64,000 nucleotides of DNA from Musa acuminata AAA Group (GCF_036884655.1 NC_088335.1:42709501-42773500); one strand, 5' to 3'; counted from the first letter of the stretch, positions 1-13,123 are shown. Notes: generated by a model not told the origin, from the sequence alone. Translations and numbers: made by a program.

Positions 1-283
1 CAATGAGATCCTCCACTGCTTGAACGGAAGCAACACCATCAGCAATGGCCTCTTCTGTGATAGCAATCAGATCAATAACAGCTCCATCACTCCATGGAAC
101 CTCATGTGCATGAATCAGCAGCCCATCATGGCCTTCTCAAACATATTTCAGTACTGACAGATCATAATCCACTAATGATCTGCCAATGAATTGGTGTATA
201 TTAGCTTTTAGAACTTGTTGGACACGAAGGCAAAGAGTTGGGAGTGTCTTGAGACGTTCGGTCACAGGTTCTGGTTTGTACAT
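1..283 (-). pseudogene. Possible degraded coding exon, family not recognised
   Basis: On the minus strand, an ATG at 283 opens a frame that reads like real protein (for example TERLKTLPTLCLRVQQVLKA), then hits an in-frame TGA near codon 55. The same frame stays open after the TGA to the window edge, including EVPWSDGAVIDLIAITEEAI. The composition is unlike the random frames nearby, and a pyrimidine/AG-like stretch lies just upstream. I could not assign a family. It may be the last part of a gene lying to the left, or a decayed exon. A protein search of both halves would settle this. Confidence 0.3.
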
Positions 284-1440
284 GGTATATTACCTGCATA
301 TGCATCCAGAACTACTGTTGTAATATACTTATTATAACAGATCAAAAGCCTATGTTCTTGACAATTGCTCTCTCTCTGCACACACATTATTTGGATGATC
401 AAGAATTACATTAGAATATCTGGTTTGATGCATCAAACTAAGGCAACTTGTCAATGTTTTGATTGGGGGATTGAAAAGATGTGACAACCGAACAGCAACA
501 TGTAGGGCTATAGGAAAAGAATTTGAATGGTTAGGTGGTTTGAACCATAACATATAGTCCAAAGAGAGAATAGACATCTTAATCATTGAACTCCAAGAAA
601 GTTACATTGCCATTCCCACCATGCATATATTACTAGCTTAAATCATTGTCGCTGATGTCTGCCTTTTCCCTTTTTCTCTTTGGATTTTGCTGGCTGGCCA
701 TTCTGATAATTGCCCAATGAGAAAAGAAATTGAACGTGGTGAGGTGGTGTGGTTTCTTTGAAGTTGTTCATGTTTCTCAGCTGGAATCTGCTGAAGTAAG
801 CCATTATGTCAGCAGACTGCAACACCTTAATGGAATCCAGTAGTCTATTCACACTTCTGCTTAGATGGAGGCTGGAGAACTAAATGCTTCTGCTGGACGA
901 CATTCAATTTCTTGATGTTTGTGCGCTCTAATCTTTGACAACTGATGCGTTGAACAATTTATGACAACTTCTTGTTTCTCAATCTCTGGACAACATTGAT
1001 TGTTTCTGGACAAGAAACAAATAATTGATGCTGCAAATTAATTGATGATGGAATCCAGTAGGAAGGGTGGCAGGCTGGACAAATTCAACTAATAATATAT
1101 CAATTTGATCTCCTGGGAAAAGAAGATAATCCAAATGGCAGATGGATTCCATATATAATAGAAGATTTGTAATATCTTATGTATCTATATCTTTACTTAT
1201 TCACGTGTCGACATATTTAATTATTCATTTTAAGTTCTTAGAAGATGATATCTTTTTTTTCTAGATGAGAGTCGAAAGTCTAAAATAAATAATTAAGAGT
1301 CACTATCAAATACTAAGAAATTTTATCATAATCGAATTTTTTTTCTTCTGATATTCACAATCAAAATTTAATTATATCTATAAAATTTTTAATTTAATAG
1401 AATCACATAATCTAACAATAACGTCCAAACACATTAACCA
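284..1440. other. Gene-free left flank
   Basis: AT-rich sequence with no coding frame, RNA gene or repeat that I can support. Homology to the RLP units begins only after about position 1441. Unlike units 2 and 3, there is no degenerate RLP relic here beside the 3' flank of RLP-A, so this marks the left edge of the tandem array. Confidence 0.5.
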
Positions 1441-1956
1441 AAAGGCTAGTAAAAGCAACAAAAATTATCTAACAAAAACCGCCATATAAAATAACGGTAC
1501 GATGGTAGATAAAGTAGTTGAAGAGATTAGAAGGAATGCATACATGATGATATTGATGAAGCCAAAGGTCATCAACGACGATACTTCTTCTTTATTCTGA
1601 CAGCATTGCATGATGATTACATACAGCATTACTTGAAAGCAGCTTGCGACCTCAAGATGTAACAATAAGCTCTTCGGCATACTTCTTTCTGGTTGATTAT
1701 AATGTCATAAAGACAGCGGTAGGGATGACTGACTTGAACATATTGATTAGAACGACGGATGATGAAGTTTTTGAACCGATTAGAACAAATACATACATAC
1801 TAATGAAGCAAAAGGCCAACAACTGCGAAACCCTTTTCCTTCTTTATTCTGACAACATTATACGATAACATACGAGCTGGAATTACTAACTGGAAAAGCA
1901 ACTTGAGACCTCCTTAAAATGTAACAGAAAACTCTTCGGTTCTTGCCACCGATGGA
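1441..1956 (-). repeat. 3' flank of RLP-A, conserved in all three RLP units
   Basis: This segment is closely matched by 23074-23591 and 32916-33467, which lie in the same position just downstream of the stop codons of RLP-B and RLP-C. It contains two copies of a short motif around CTTCTTTATTCTGACA. It holds no gene. It shows that the duplicated unit extends beyond the coding region on the 3' side. Confidence 0.75.
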
Positions 1957-4900
1957 TCAAGTCACACTTTGCCGTTTGGACTTTAACCTTGCACATCCGA
2001 CTGCCAACTGCACGTAGCACCAATCGTAAGCCTTGTCGAAAAATCGAAAGAACGCAATCCTTATGCTCTGTTTCATGATCATTGTTCCAACAAAACTCCA
2101 AAAACCAACCACAAAACCCATGACGATGCTGGTAATTTCCCACACTGTTTCAAGCCTGTCACCGTTTTTCTCTTCCTGTTCATGAGGTGGACTTTGATGA
2201 GCTGCATCACCAGGGCACTCTGGCAGTGGCGTACCACAAAGGTATTCATTACCATCGTAGATTGACGGGTCGTCAATGAAGGTCGACATTTGACCACCGG
2301 CTGTTGGAATTCTTCCTGACAAGTTATTGTGAGAGAGATTCAAGTGGCTTAGGAAGTTGAGAGATGAAAAGCTGGAAGGAATATCTCCTGTGAGATTATT
2401 CATCGATAAGTCAAGTGATTCCAGTTGTTCCATGGAACCAATCTTTTCTGGAATGGTTCCTCTCAGATGATTCTTGGATAAGTTCAAGAAATGCAATCCA
2501 TGCAGGTTTGTTAGCTCTCTTGGGATCTCGCCGGAAAGATTATTGTTTGATAGGTCTATGCTCGTTACAAGTGAGAGAATTGTGGTGTATTGGATGTCAT
2601 ATCCTTTTGCTGTTATTACTATGCTCTCGCCATAATAACCACCATCAACAAGATGAAGCAACGATGTAGTATCATGCCGTATCTCAACCATAGCATTATA
2701 ATTTCCAAGAGATGAAGGTATGCTACCAGAAAGATTGTTGGAAGAAAGATCCAAAACTTGGAGAGAAGTAAGATTTGCTATGTGCACTGGAATAGTACCA
2801 TAAAATAGGTTTGACTTCAAACTAAGAACTCTCAAGGATAAAAGATTTTCTCCCATCCATATTGGTATTTCATCAAACAAATTATTTTCACCAAGATCGA
2901 GAGTAACCAATTGTTCACAATGTTTCAGGAAGGAAGGAAATCTTCCAGACAAGTTGTTGTGGTTCAGATGCAAAGATTGTAAAGAAGTTGGGAATGATTT
3001 ATGACACTTTGAGACTTTCCCAGATAAATTATTGTTTGATAGGTCGAGGACTCGGAGAGAATTAAGATTACAGAAAAAGGAAAAAAAACTACCATTGATA
3101 TTGTTATGAGCTAAAGACAAAATTTGAAGGTATGGGCCATTTGCAAAACTCAACGGAATGGGTCCAACAAATGAGTTATTGGAGAGATCGATTACTTCCC
3201 CGGGAGGAGCAGTGGGTAGTGGGCCATTCAAGTTATTGGAACTCAAGTTAAGATACCACAAACTTGTTGAGATATCTGAAAACCAAGTTGGAAGGTTACC
3301 GGAGAGTCCAACTTCAGATAAAGAAAGATATTTCAAATTTGTTTGTGTTTGAATCCAAACAGGAAATCTAGTTCCCAAATGACATGAGCTCATGATAATA
3401 AGGTTGGCATTAAAAGGTGGAAGCCAATCATTAGATAGGATCACATTAAAGGAGTTGTAAGATATGTCCAAGTGTTCCAAGTTGGTGAGTTTGGAAAAGT
3501 GTGCTTCAGTGATATTACCTTCCAACAAGTTTGAGGAGAGGTCTAATACTTGTAATGCAGATAATTCACCCATACTTGAAGGGACAATCCCACTCAAATT
3601 GTTGCCACTAATAGATAAATATAGAGTGGCTCTTTGTTCACAATGTAGTAAACTATCAATTAGATCGCTTAACTCTCCACCAATATGGTTATGTGACAAA
3701 TCTATAAAACTCAAATTGCAGAGCCCATTCAAAGTCTCAGCTACTAACCTTGTTAAGTGGTTACGTGATACATCCAATAATTGCAAGTTGTAGAGTCTGT
3801 TGAAGGTCTCTGGTATCTGCCCAATAATAAAATTATCATATAAATATAGAGATTGTATATTTTGGAGATTCTCAATAGTTCCTGGTATTTGTCCTGAAAT
3901 CTTATTTTGTGACAAATCCAAGCTCTTCAAGTTGTTAAGATTATCAAAATTCATTGGTATACTTCCAACAATGTTGTTGTATGAAAGATCAAAGTATTCC
4001 AAATTTGTGAGATTCCCAATAATTTTTGGTATTTGTCTTGAAATATTATTTTTCCGCAATAATAAACTCTCCAAGTTGATGAGATTACCAAAAGCCATTG
4101 GTATACCACCGATAATGTTGTTGAATGAGATATCCAAGTATTTCAAATTCGTGAGATTCCCAATGGTTTCTGGTATTTGTCCTGAAATCTTATTTCCTAA
4201 CAAGTTCAAGTTCTCCAATTTAATGAGATCACCAAAAGCTATTGGTATACCTCTAATAATGTTATTGCTTGAGAGATTCAAGTATTTCAAATTAGTGAGA
4301 TTCCCAATAATTTCTGGTATTTGTCCTGAAATATTATTATTCAATAATGACAAGCTCTCCAACTGGCCAAGATTACCAAAAGCTGTTGGTATACCTCCAG
4401 TAATTTTATTGTATGAGAGATCCAAGTATTCCAAATTGGTGAGATTCCCAATAGTTTCTGGTATTTGTCCTGAAATATTATTTTTCGATAATCTTAAGCT
4501 TTCCAAGTTGATGAGATCACAAAAAACTGTTGGTATACCTCTAATAATGTTATTGTCTGAGAGATCCAAGAATTCCAAATTGGTGAGATTCTCCATAGTT
4601 TGTGGAATGTTTCCGGTAATGTGTTTGGATCTCAAACTTAAATATCGCAAGCTACTTGAGAAAATTTTCACTATTTCTGAAATATGTCCATTGAGCTCGT
4701 TACCATCTAATGCAAGGTACTCCAGAGGTCCAAGACTCCACAAGATTTGTGCAATATCTCCACTTAATGAATTCCAACTTAAATCCAAATGCTTGAAGCT
4801 CCTGCTCACATTCATTTTTATTCTAAAAATTTCTCATTTGATATCATTGTATTGCAAATCCAATTCTTTCAAATTACTCAGAGCTCCCAGAGTGACTTGT

Positions 4901-5823
4901 AGTGACTCAATATCGACAAGACTGCAGTGAGAAAGATCAAGATATACAAGGCTGCTCGCATGAGAGAGCCATCTTAGAATTGTTGTATTCAAGTTGGAAT
5001 AACCAGAGAGATCCAGCTTGATGATTGAAGTCAGATTAAAAGGGGGCAAAGGAGATGGAACATACGGGAGGTTTGCCCACTTCAAGCGCAATACATTGAG
5101 ACTGGGGATCCAATTAACTTGGTGAAGCCAATTAGTTGCTTTAGAGAGGTTGACAAAACTCATATCAATATATTTCAGAGAAGGAATTTGGGAGAGCCAA
5201 TCAAGGTCATCAGCTCGTAGATCACTAAGTCCACATCCTCCAAGATCAAGGTAGTGTAGATTGGAGAGGTTCCCCAGTTGAGGAGGTATTAGTCCACCAA
5301 ACATAGCATTGGATAGGTTAAGATATTCCAAATGCACAAGTGAAGCAATCATGTGGGGAATGTGGGAGCCAGAGAAATTATTCATGCTCAAATCCAGATA
5401 TTTCAAATGCTTCAGATCACGCAAAGCGGGATTTACCTTGCTCGCACCCATCCCTTCTAACATGAAGCACATATCGTCCTCGTCATCCAAATCATATGTG
5501 TAGAAATTGTGAGTGTCGAGATAGTGGAGGTCGAGCTTGATGACATGGCTGGTGGTGTTGTCGCAGGCCACTCCTCTCCAACGACAGCAATCTTCACCGA
5601 TCCAAGTAGAGAATCTTTCGCCAGAGTCATACATATCGGATTTGATGTCTAGGAGAACTCTCCTCTCGCTCTCGATGCAACTTTTGCCCTCCGCCCTAAG
5701 ACGATCACCTTCGCCATGGCCGAGGCAACAGGAGATGACTCCAAAGCTCATAATTACGACCGTGAGCATGGTGACATGCTTTGAGCAAATAGATTTGCCC
5801 TTGCAGCCACCGCTAGCAGCCAT
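1957..5823 (-). pseudogene. RLP-A: LRR receptor-like protein with one in-frame nonsense codon
   Basis: This is a cell-surface LRR receptor-like protein of the EIX/Cf type: extracellular LRRs, one membrane span and a short cytoplasmic tail without a kinase. Start MAASGG at 5823 matches the starts of RLP-B and RLP-C; an in-frame ATG 19 codons upstream (5880) is less likely. Order: N-terminal hydrophobic signal, LRRNT with CCRWRGVACDN, LRRs, an island with a Y-x8-KG motif (YGESIVITAKG), more LRRs, acidic juxtamembrane, and a TM with GxxxG spacing. The frame is open for 1288 codon positions except for one TGA at 4834-4836, where RLP-B has GGA. It splits the gene into a 329-residue N-terminal half (from MAASGG) and a 952-codon C-terminal half starting at an internal Met (4815). 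Five copies of a 144-bp double-LRR module lie at 3871-4590. It is intronless. It is either a recent pseudogene or a source of a truncated secreted LRR protein. Confidence 0.88.
3871..4590 (-). repeat. Five tandem 144-bp double-LRR modules in RLP-A
   Basis: Each 48-codon module starts NLTNLEYLDLSYN-like and ends NNISGQIPETIG-like, covering two plant LRRs. The five copies follow each other without gaps in frame and differ by scattered substitutions. RLP-C has three equivalent modules and RLP-B one, so the array has expanded or contracted by unequal exchange. Confidence 0.85.
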
Positions 5824-5891
5824 TGAGTAAGCTTTCAGAGATGATGGAGTTGAAGGTGTGAGGTTGGAAGGTGGCTCCATACGTACGTTTA

Positions 5892-5901
5892 CATTTATAG
5901 A
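5892..5901 (-). promoter_or_regulatory. TATA box of RLP-A
   Basis: Minus-strand TCTATAAATG lies 69 bp upstream of the MAASGG start. The same element at nearly the same distance precedes RLP-B and RLP-C, and it is kept in two gene-less copies at 8328 and 11046. The 5' leader would be short, about 40 nt. Confidence 0.6.
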
Positions 5902-7105
5902 ATGACACTGAACGTTATCGAGGACTGATCAATCTAAAGGACCGGTGTTGTTGACATGACGTTCCACAGTCCAACATTTATTGACATGATAAATGGTTTG
6001 GAATGGGCTGGCGAATATTCCTGGATGATTCTTGCAACCTTAATTCTGAGACTCTTAGTGAAGAATGTGATACACCAAATAAAAGTTTTCTTCATAAGAT
6101 AATTAATAACTAGTGGTGTTGTATATAAAGGCAGTACTTCAATTATAGTTGAACAAAGATGTGATCATTACTGGTCAGTAATTGGACCGACGAGTTAATC
6201 TGACACAATGAATATTTAACACAAATATCTAAAATTATACATACATATATATATATAAGTTTTAAATATGAATAATTATTATCTGATAATATTACAATAA
6301 AGCAACTGAGTCCAAGTCATCCAGGTCATTTAAATTAAATCTTTTGTTGTTAACATTCTAAAAAGGTGGAAATGAGTTGTGGAATGACCACTATTAAGCA
6401 CAATACCTTATAGATTTTTTTACACTCTAAATTTGGCTTAATTTACATATATCTCAAAAATAATTATTGTGGGTTTAAGGTCTTCGTAATCTTGTAGTAT
6501 GATTACAATACAAGTCAAAGTCAAATAAATATCTATCTTTTGTCTCTCGAGCAATAGTAGTGACCTGTTCCAGTGAGATGATAAATGGACTGATTTGTTG
6601 GATTCTCCATTAATTTTTTGGATCCTTTTCTTAACCTAACGTGTCAAATGGATAAGAAATGTCATGGTCAATGCTCCAAATCCTCCGATTTAAGAAAAAA
6701 TTATGGCCTTGCATCACTCGTACATTTTGTAAAAATTAATACTATTATCATGATCCCATTATAATTCTTGGTTTTTTACATAGGTCATAAAAACGAAAAA
6801 AAAGAGTAACTAATAAAGAAGAAAATGAAATCACATCAAGATGATTCAATATGTTTCATTTGGTCATCTTTTGGTAAAATAAGCTTCTAGAATTATATTA
6901 TAAAATAATCTTCCTTCTTTATATATCATGTTCTTCCTTTTTAATAAGATGATAATTCTTACCATATTTTCTTTTAGTTATATTTTTCTTCTTATTTATT
7001 GATAATCTTGAAAATAAGAGCATGAATATTTGGATATTATCATATGGCAATTTGAATATGTCAATTGAACCAAGTCTGAATTCATTATCAATCTAAATGA
7101 TTTTG

Positions 7106-7233
<128 letters not shown>

Positions 7234-7711
7234 CAACTAATCAATCAATCTCCAGCATTTATGGTGTGACTATGAATTGAGTCATGACATGATGAATGAG
7301 TTGGAATGATATTAGCCAATCTTCTTGGATGACTCATGAAACATTAATTGGGATGTAAAATATGATTATGGATATATCTAAAGATTAATTATTATAGGTA
7401 TAAAGTCTTTTCACTCTGAAGCATTTATGGTGTGGCTATGAAAGTCAAAGTTAAGTAGATATCTATCTTTATCTCTTGAAATGTTTTATAATACATATGT
7501 GGTGTGGATTAGTTTATTGAATCTTTCTCTATTGATTTATCTTCCTGACATACCGGGTCAAGTGGACAAGAAATGTCGCTCTTATACATGCATCTTTTCA
7601 TATATATACTTTCATGTTCAATTAATTTTTACTTATATAAAATGAAGTAATATGTTTAGAAAATAATTTTAGTGTTGATCTTGCCCTTTAGCACACATAA
7701 ATGAAACCATC

Positions 7712-7777
<66 letters not shown>
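7712..7777. repeat. (AAT)n microsatellite
   Basis: About 22 AAT units following a GCACACATAAATG flank. Positional equivalents are at 10677-10714, 13430-13461 and about 30108-30140, each a different length. Confidence 0.97.
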
Positions 7778-8222
7778 CTCTTCCTATATATTTAATTGAA
7801 GTTAGGTTTTTCATAGTTTTTTTATTAATTAAAGGAAGAAAAGTGATTGAGATATGAGGAAAATTAAACAACAAATGATTCCAATATATAAGTCGGTAAG
7901 GTCCAAACTTTCATTTGTTGAATCTCAGATTTTGATGATGAAATTAATTGATGAGTTTACGATCTAATCCTTGAGAAAAATGATGTAAGACTATCTTCAA
8001 TCTCTTCCTATATATTTAATTGAAGTTAGGTTTTTCATAGTTTTTTTATTAATTAAAGGAAGAAAAGTGATTGAGATATGAGGAAAATTAAACAACAAAT
8101 GATTCCAATATATAAGTCGGTAAGGTCCAAACTTTCATTTGTTGAATCTCAGATTTTGATGATGAAATTAATTGATGAGTTTACGATCTAATCCTTGAGA
8201 AAAATGATGTAAGACTATCTTC
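7775..8222. repeat. Perfect 224-bp tandem duplication
   Basis: Bases 7775-7998 are followed immediately by a copy at 7999-8222 that I read as identical throughout. Both start AATCTCTTCCTATATATT and end in CTATCTTC. The duplication starts inside the end of the AAT microsatellite. Identity implies a very recent event or an assembly artefact. Confidence 0.9.
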
Positions 8223-8327
8223 AATCACACAAAGATAAATTGATTGAAATAGAAAGAATCAAAAGTTGGACCAAAGTAAAACATGTCAAAGATTAAGGTG
8301 TGAGGTTGGAAGGTGATTTCATAAATA

Positions 8328-8337
8328 CATTTATAGA
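8328..8337 (-). promoter_or_regulatory. Orphan TATA box copy 1
   Basis: Minus-strand TCTATAAATG in the same context as the RLP-A TATA box, but the sequence beyond the 5' leader is unrelated to RLP coding DNA. If used, it would drive a non-coding transcript toward block 1. Confidence 0.4.
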
Positions 8338-10130
8338 ATGACACTGAACGTTACTTGAGGACCGGTGTTGCTGACATGACGTGATAAATGGTTTGGAATG
8401 GGCTAGCAAATCTTTCTAGATGATTCCTGCAACCTTAATTCTGAGACTCCTAGTGAAGAATGTGATATTAATATTTATATTTACTATCTGAGAATATTAT
8501 AAAAAATATTAATATTAATATTTATTATCTGAGAATATTATAAGAAAGCAAATCTTTTGTTGTTAACATTCTAAAAAGGTGGAAATGAGTTGTGGAATGA
8601 CTACTATTAAGCACACTATCTTATAGATTTTTTTACACTCTAAATTTGGCTTAATTTACATATATCTCAAAAATAATTATTGTGGGTTTAAGGTCTTCCT
8701 ATTCTTGTAGTATGATTACAATACAAGTCAAAGTCAAATAAATATCTATCTTCTTATCTCTTGAGCAATAGTAGTGACTTGTTCCAATGAGATGATAAAT
8801 GGATTGATTCTTTTGGATCCTCCATTAATTTTTTGGATTCTTCTCTTAACCCACCGTGTCAAGTGGACAAGAAATATCATGTTCAATGTTTCATATATGT
8901 GAGTTTTCCTATTTATAATTTCATATTCAATTTTTTTTAACTAGACAAATTTTGTTGAATTAGAAAAAACATTTATATAAAAAGGCTTTTTTTTTTAGAA
9001 AATAGAAACCAATCACTTTTGCTCAATTATACCACTGAAAGTGTTCCAACGTATGTACAATCAATATTAGAATAACATTAATCATATCATGACAATTACT
9101 TTTTCGTACCCACTTAACACGTCCCGTTGAGAAGTCTCGTGATGTATTGAGTGATTTGATGGGGGATGGAATTGAACGAGAAAGTCTAAAGTCTTGAAAT
9201 TTGATTTCGTCTTTCGATCATTTCTTCATGTCTCATTCTAACTCACTGAACAAAAGAGATTGCTGTTTGCTTGTCATGTGCATTTTCCTCTCTCTTTCCT
9301 TCTTTTTGCCTTTTCTTTTATCTTCTTTGATGCATAGCTACTAAGTATATCCATTTCTATTTTTATTAGATATGTATAAATTGTATTTTGATAGAACGTT
9401 TCAACTCATCCATCATTTATCGACTTCTCATATTTCTATAATCTATTGACTGAATTTTTTCATGTCATGTGATATGGGCAAACCTAAAGAAATACTTAAT
9501 ATATAAGGGAATTGGGTGATGATAGCTAATAAATAAAAAATTAAACTAGAGATAGAAAAAAAGAAAATTCTTATTTACAAAAAATATTAATTTAAGGTGG
9601 AAGACTTTGAAATATTCTTGTGACTTACTTTAGTGAAATATATGCCTTTCTTGTGAATTGATCTATGAGAGAAGAAGAGAGGAATAGTTTTAGACTTGCT
9701 CAAAGACCTCTGATTTAAGAAAAAATTATGGCTTTACATCACTCATACATTTTGGAAAAAATAATACTATTATCATGATCCCATTATAATTCTTGATTTT
9801 TTTCACATAGGTCATAAAAACGAAAAAAAAAGTAACTAATAAAGAAGAAAATAAAATCGCATCAAGATGATTCAATATGTGTCATTTGGTCATCTTTTGG
9901 TAAAATAAACTTCTTGAATTGTATTATAAAATAATCTTCCTTCTTTATATATCATGTTCTTCCTTTCTTATAAGATGATAATTCTTACCATCTTTTCTTT
10001 TATTTATATTTTTCTTCTTATTTATTGACAATCTTGAAAATAAGATCATGAATATATAGGATATTATTGTGTGACAATTCGAATGTCAATTGAACCTAGT
10101 CTGAATTCATTATCAATCTAAATGATTTGG

Positions 10131-10134
<4 letters not shown>

Positions 10135-10181
<47 letters not shown>
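10135..10181. repeat. (TA)n microsatellite
   Basis: A 47-bp alternating AT run at the position equivalent to the longer run at 7110. Confidence 0.97.
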
Positions 10182-10182
<1 letters not shown>

Positions 10183-10676
10183 CAACTAATCAATCAATCT
10201 CAAGGAAAGATGAGGCTCCCACTTTCCAGCATTTATGGTGTGACTGTGAATTTAGTCATGACATGATGAATGAGTTGTAATGATATTAGCCAATCTTCTT
10301 GGATGACTCATGAAACATTAATTGGGATGTAAAATATGATTATGTATATATCTCAAGATTAATTATTATAGGTATAAAGTCTTTTCGAAGCATTTATGGT
10401 GTGGCTATGAAAGTCAAAGTTAAGTAGATATCTATCTTTTTATCTCTTGAAATGTTTTATAATACATATGTGGTGTGGATTAGTTTATTGAATCTTTTTC
10501 TATTGATTTATCTTGCTAAGGGTCAAGTGGATAAGAAATGTCACTCTTATACATGCATCTTTTCATATATATACTTTCATGTTCAATTAATTTTTACTTA
10601 TATAAAAAGAAGTAATATGTTTAGAAAATAATTTTAGTGTCGATCTTGCCTTTTAGCACACATAAATGAAATCTTC

Positions 10677-10714
<38 letters not shown>
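10677..10714. repeat. (AAT)n microsatellite
   Basis: A 38-bp AAT run in block 2, equivalent to the one at 7712. Confidence 0.95.
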
Positions 10715-10715
<1 letters not shown>

Positions 10716-11045
10716 CTCTTCATATATATTTAATTGAAGTTAGGTTTCTCATATTTTTTATTAATTAAAGGAAGAAAAGTGATTAAGATATGAGGAAAAT
10801 AAAACAACAGATGATTCCAATATATAAGTTGGGAAGGGTCCAAACTTTCATTTGTTGAATCTCATATTTTGATGATGAAATTAATTGATGAGTTTACGAT
10901 CTAATCCATGTTTTGAGAAAAGTGATGCAAAACTATCGTCGATCACGAAAGATAAATTGATTGAAGCAGAAAGAATCAAAAATTGTGCCGGAGTAAAACA
11001 TGTCTGAAGATTAAGGTGTGAAGTTGGAAGATGGCTCCATAAATA

Positions 11046-11055
11046 CATTTATAGA
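11046..11055 (-). promoter_or_regulatory. Orphan TATA box copy 2
   Basis: Minus-strand TCTATAAATG, matching the RLP-A promoter context and without a gene downstream. Confidence 0.4.
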
Positions 11056-13011
11056 ATAACACCGAACGTTACATGAGGACTGATGAATCTCGAGGATCGA
11101 TGTTACTGGCATGACATGATAAATGGTTTGAAATTGGCTGGCAAATCTTTCTAGATGATTCCTGCAACCTTAATTCTGAGACTCAAGAATGTGATATTAA
11201 TATTTATATTTGTTATCTGAGAATATTATAAAAATATTAATATTTATATTTATTATCTGAGAATATTATAAGAAAGCAAATCTTTTGTTGTTAACATTCT
11301 ATAGAGGTGGAAATGAGTTGTGGAATGACCACTATTAAGCACACTATCTTATATGTTTTTTTACACTCTAAATTTAGCTTAATTTACATATATCTCAAAA
11401 ATAATTATTGTGGGTTTAAGGTCTTCCTATTCTTGTAGTATGATTACAATACAAGTCAAAGTCAAATAAATATCTATCTTCTTATCTCTTGAGCAATAGT
11501 AGTGACTTGTTCCAATGAGATGATAAATGGATTGATTCTTTTGGATCCTCCATTAATTTTTTGGATTCTTCTCTTAACCCACCGTCTCAAGTGGACAAGA
11601 AATATCATGTTCAATGTTTCATATATGTGAGTTTTCCTATTTATAATTTCATGTTTAATTTTTTTTAACTAGACAAATTTTGTTGAATTTGGATTCTTCT
11701 CTTAACCCACCGTGTCAAGTGGACAAGAAATATCATGTTGAATGTTTCATATATGTGAGTTTTCCTATTTATAATTTCATGTTCATTTTTTTTTTAACTA
11801 GACAAATTTTGTTGAATTAGAAAAAACATTTATATAAAAGGCTTTTTTTTTAGAAAATAGAAACCAGTCACTTTTGCTCAATTATACCACTGAAAATCTC
11901 GTGACATATTGAGTGATTTGATGGGGGATGGAATTGAACAATAAAGTCTAAAGTCTTAAAATTTGGTTTCGTCTTTCGATCATTTCTTCATGTCTCATTC
12001 TAACTCACCCCCTCAAGGGGGGAACAAAAGAGATTGATGTTTGCTTGTCATGTGCATTTTCTTCTCTCTTTCCTTCTTTTTATTTTTTATTTTATCTTCT
12101 TTGATGCATAGATACTAAGTATATCCATTTCTATTTTTATTAGATATGTATAAATTGTATTTTGATAGAACGTTTCAACTCATCCATCATTTATAGACTT
12201 CTCATATTTCGATAATCTATTGACTGAATTTTTTCATGTCATGTGATAAGGGCAAACCTACAGAAATACTTAATATATAAGGGAATTGGGTGATGATAGC
12301 TAATAAATAAAAAATTAAACTAAAGATAGAAAAAAATAAAAATCTTATTTACAAAAAATATTAATTTAAGGAGGAAGACTTTGAAATATTCTTGTGACTT
12401 ACTTTAGTGAAATATATGCCTTTATTGTGAATTGATCTCTGAGAGAAGAAGAGAGGAATAGTTTTAGACTTGCTCAAAGACATCTGATTTAAGAAAAAAT
12501 TATGGCTTTGCATCGCTCATACATTTTGGAAAAAATAATACTATTATCATGATCCCATTATAATTCTTGGTTTTTTTCACATGGGTCATAAAAACGAAAA
12601 AAAAAGTAACTAATAAAGAAGAAAATAAAATCGCATCAAGATGATTCAATATGTGTCATTTGGTCATCTTTTGGTAAAATAAACTTCTTGAATTGTATTA
12701 TAAAATAATCTTCCTTCTTTATATATCATGTTCTTCCTTTCTTATAAGATGATAATTCTTACCATCTTTTCTTTTATTTATATTTTTCTTCTTATTTATT
12801 GACAATCTTAAAAATAAGATCATGAATATGTAGGATATTATTGTGTGACAATTTGAATATGTCAATTGAATCGAGTCTGAATTCATTATCAATCCAAATG
12901 ATTTGGGTTGATCTTTTTTCTTTCCACATATATCAAATATGGCTTCATTTCTACCATGTGCAATCCAATGATGCACAAATAAATCATGGATTGAGATATA
13001 ACAAGAGAATC

Positions 13012-13123
<112 letters not shown>

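Larger units (their letters stand above)
8296..11012. repeat. Upstream block 2: orphan promoter copy without a gene
   Basis: Second tandem copy of the RLP upstream region. It begins at the same leader sequence as in RLP-A (AAGGTGTGAGGTTGGAAG) and keeps the TATA box, but no RLP coding sequence follows on the minus strand. The remainder is AT-rich, with the usual AT and AAT microsatellites. No gene is seen. Confidence 0.75.

Noticed and set aside
3871..4590. Regular repeats resembling a CRISPR-like array
   Set aside because: The 144-bp period is in frame, encodes LRRs and has no unique spacers. The genome is plant.
3800..4930. 376-codon open frame on the plus strand opposite RLP-A
   Set aside because: Its repeats are the antisense of the LRR module (recurring GICPEILF units). 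Similar antisense frames occur opposite RLP-C. It is a by-product of LRR codon use.
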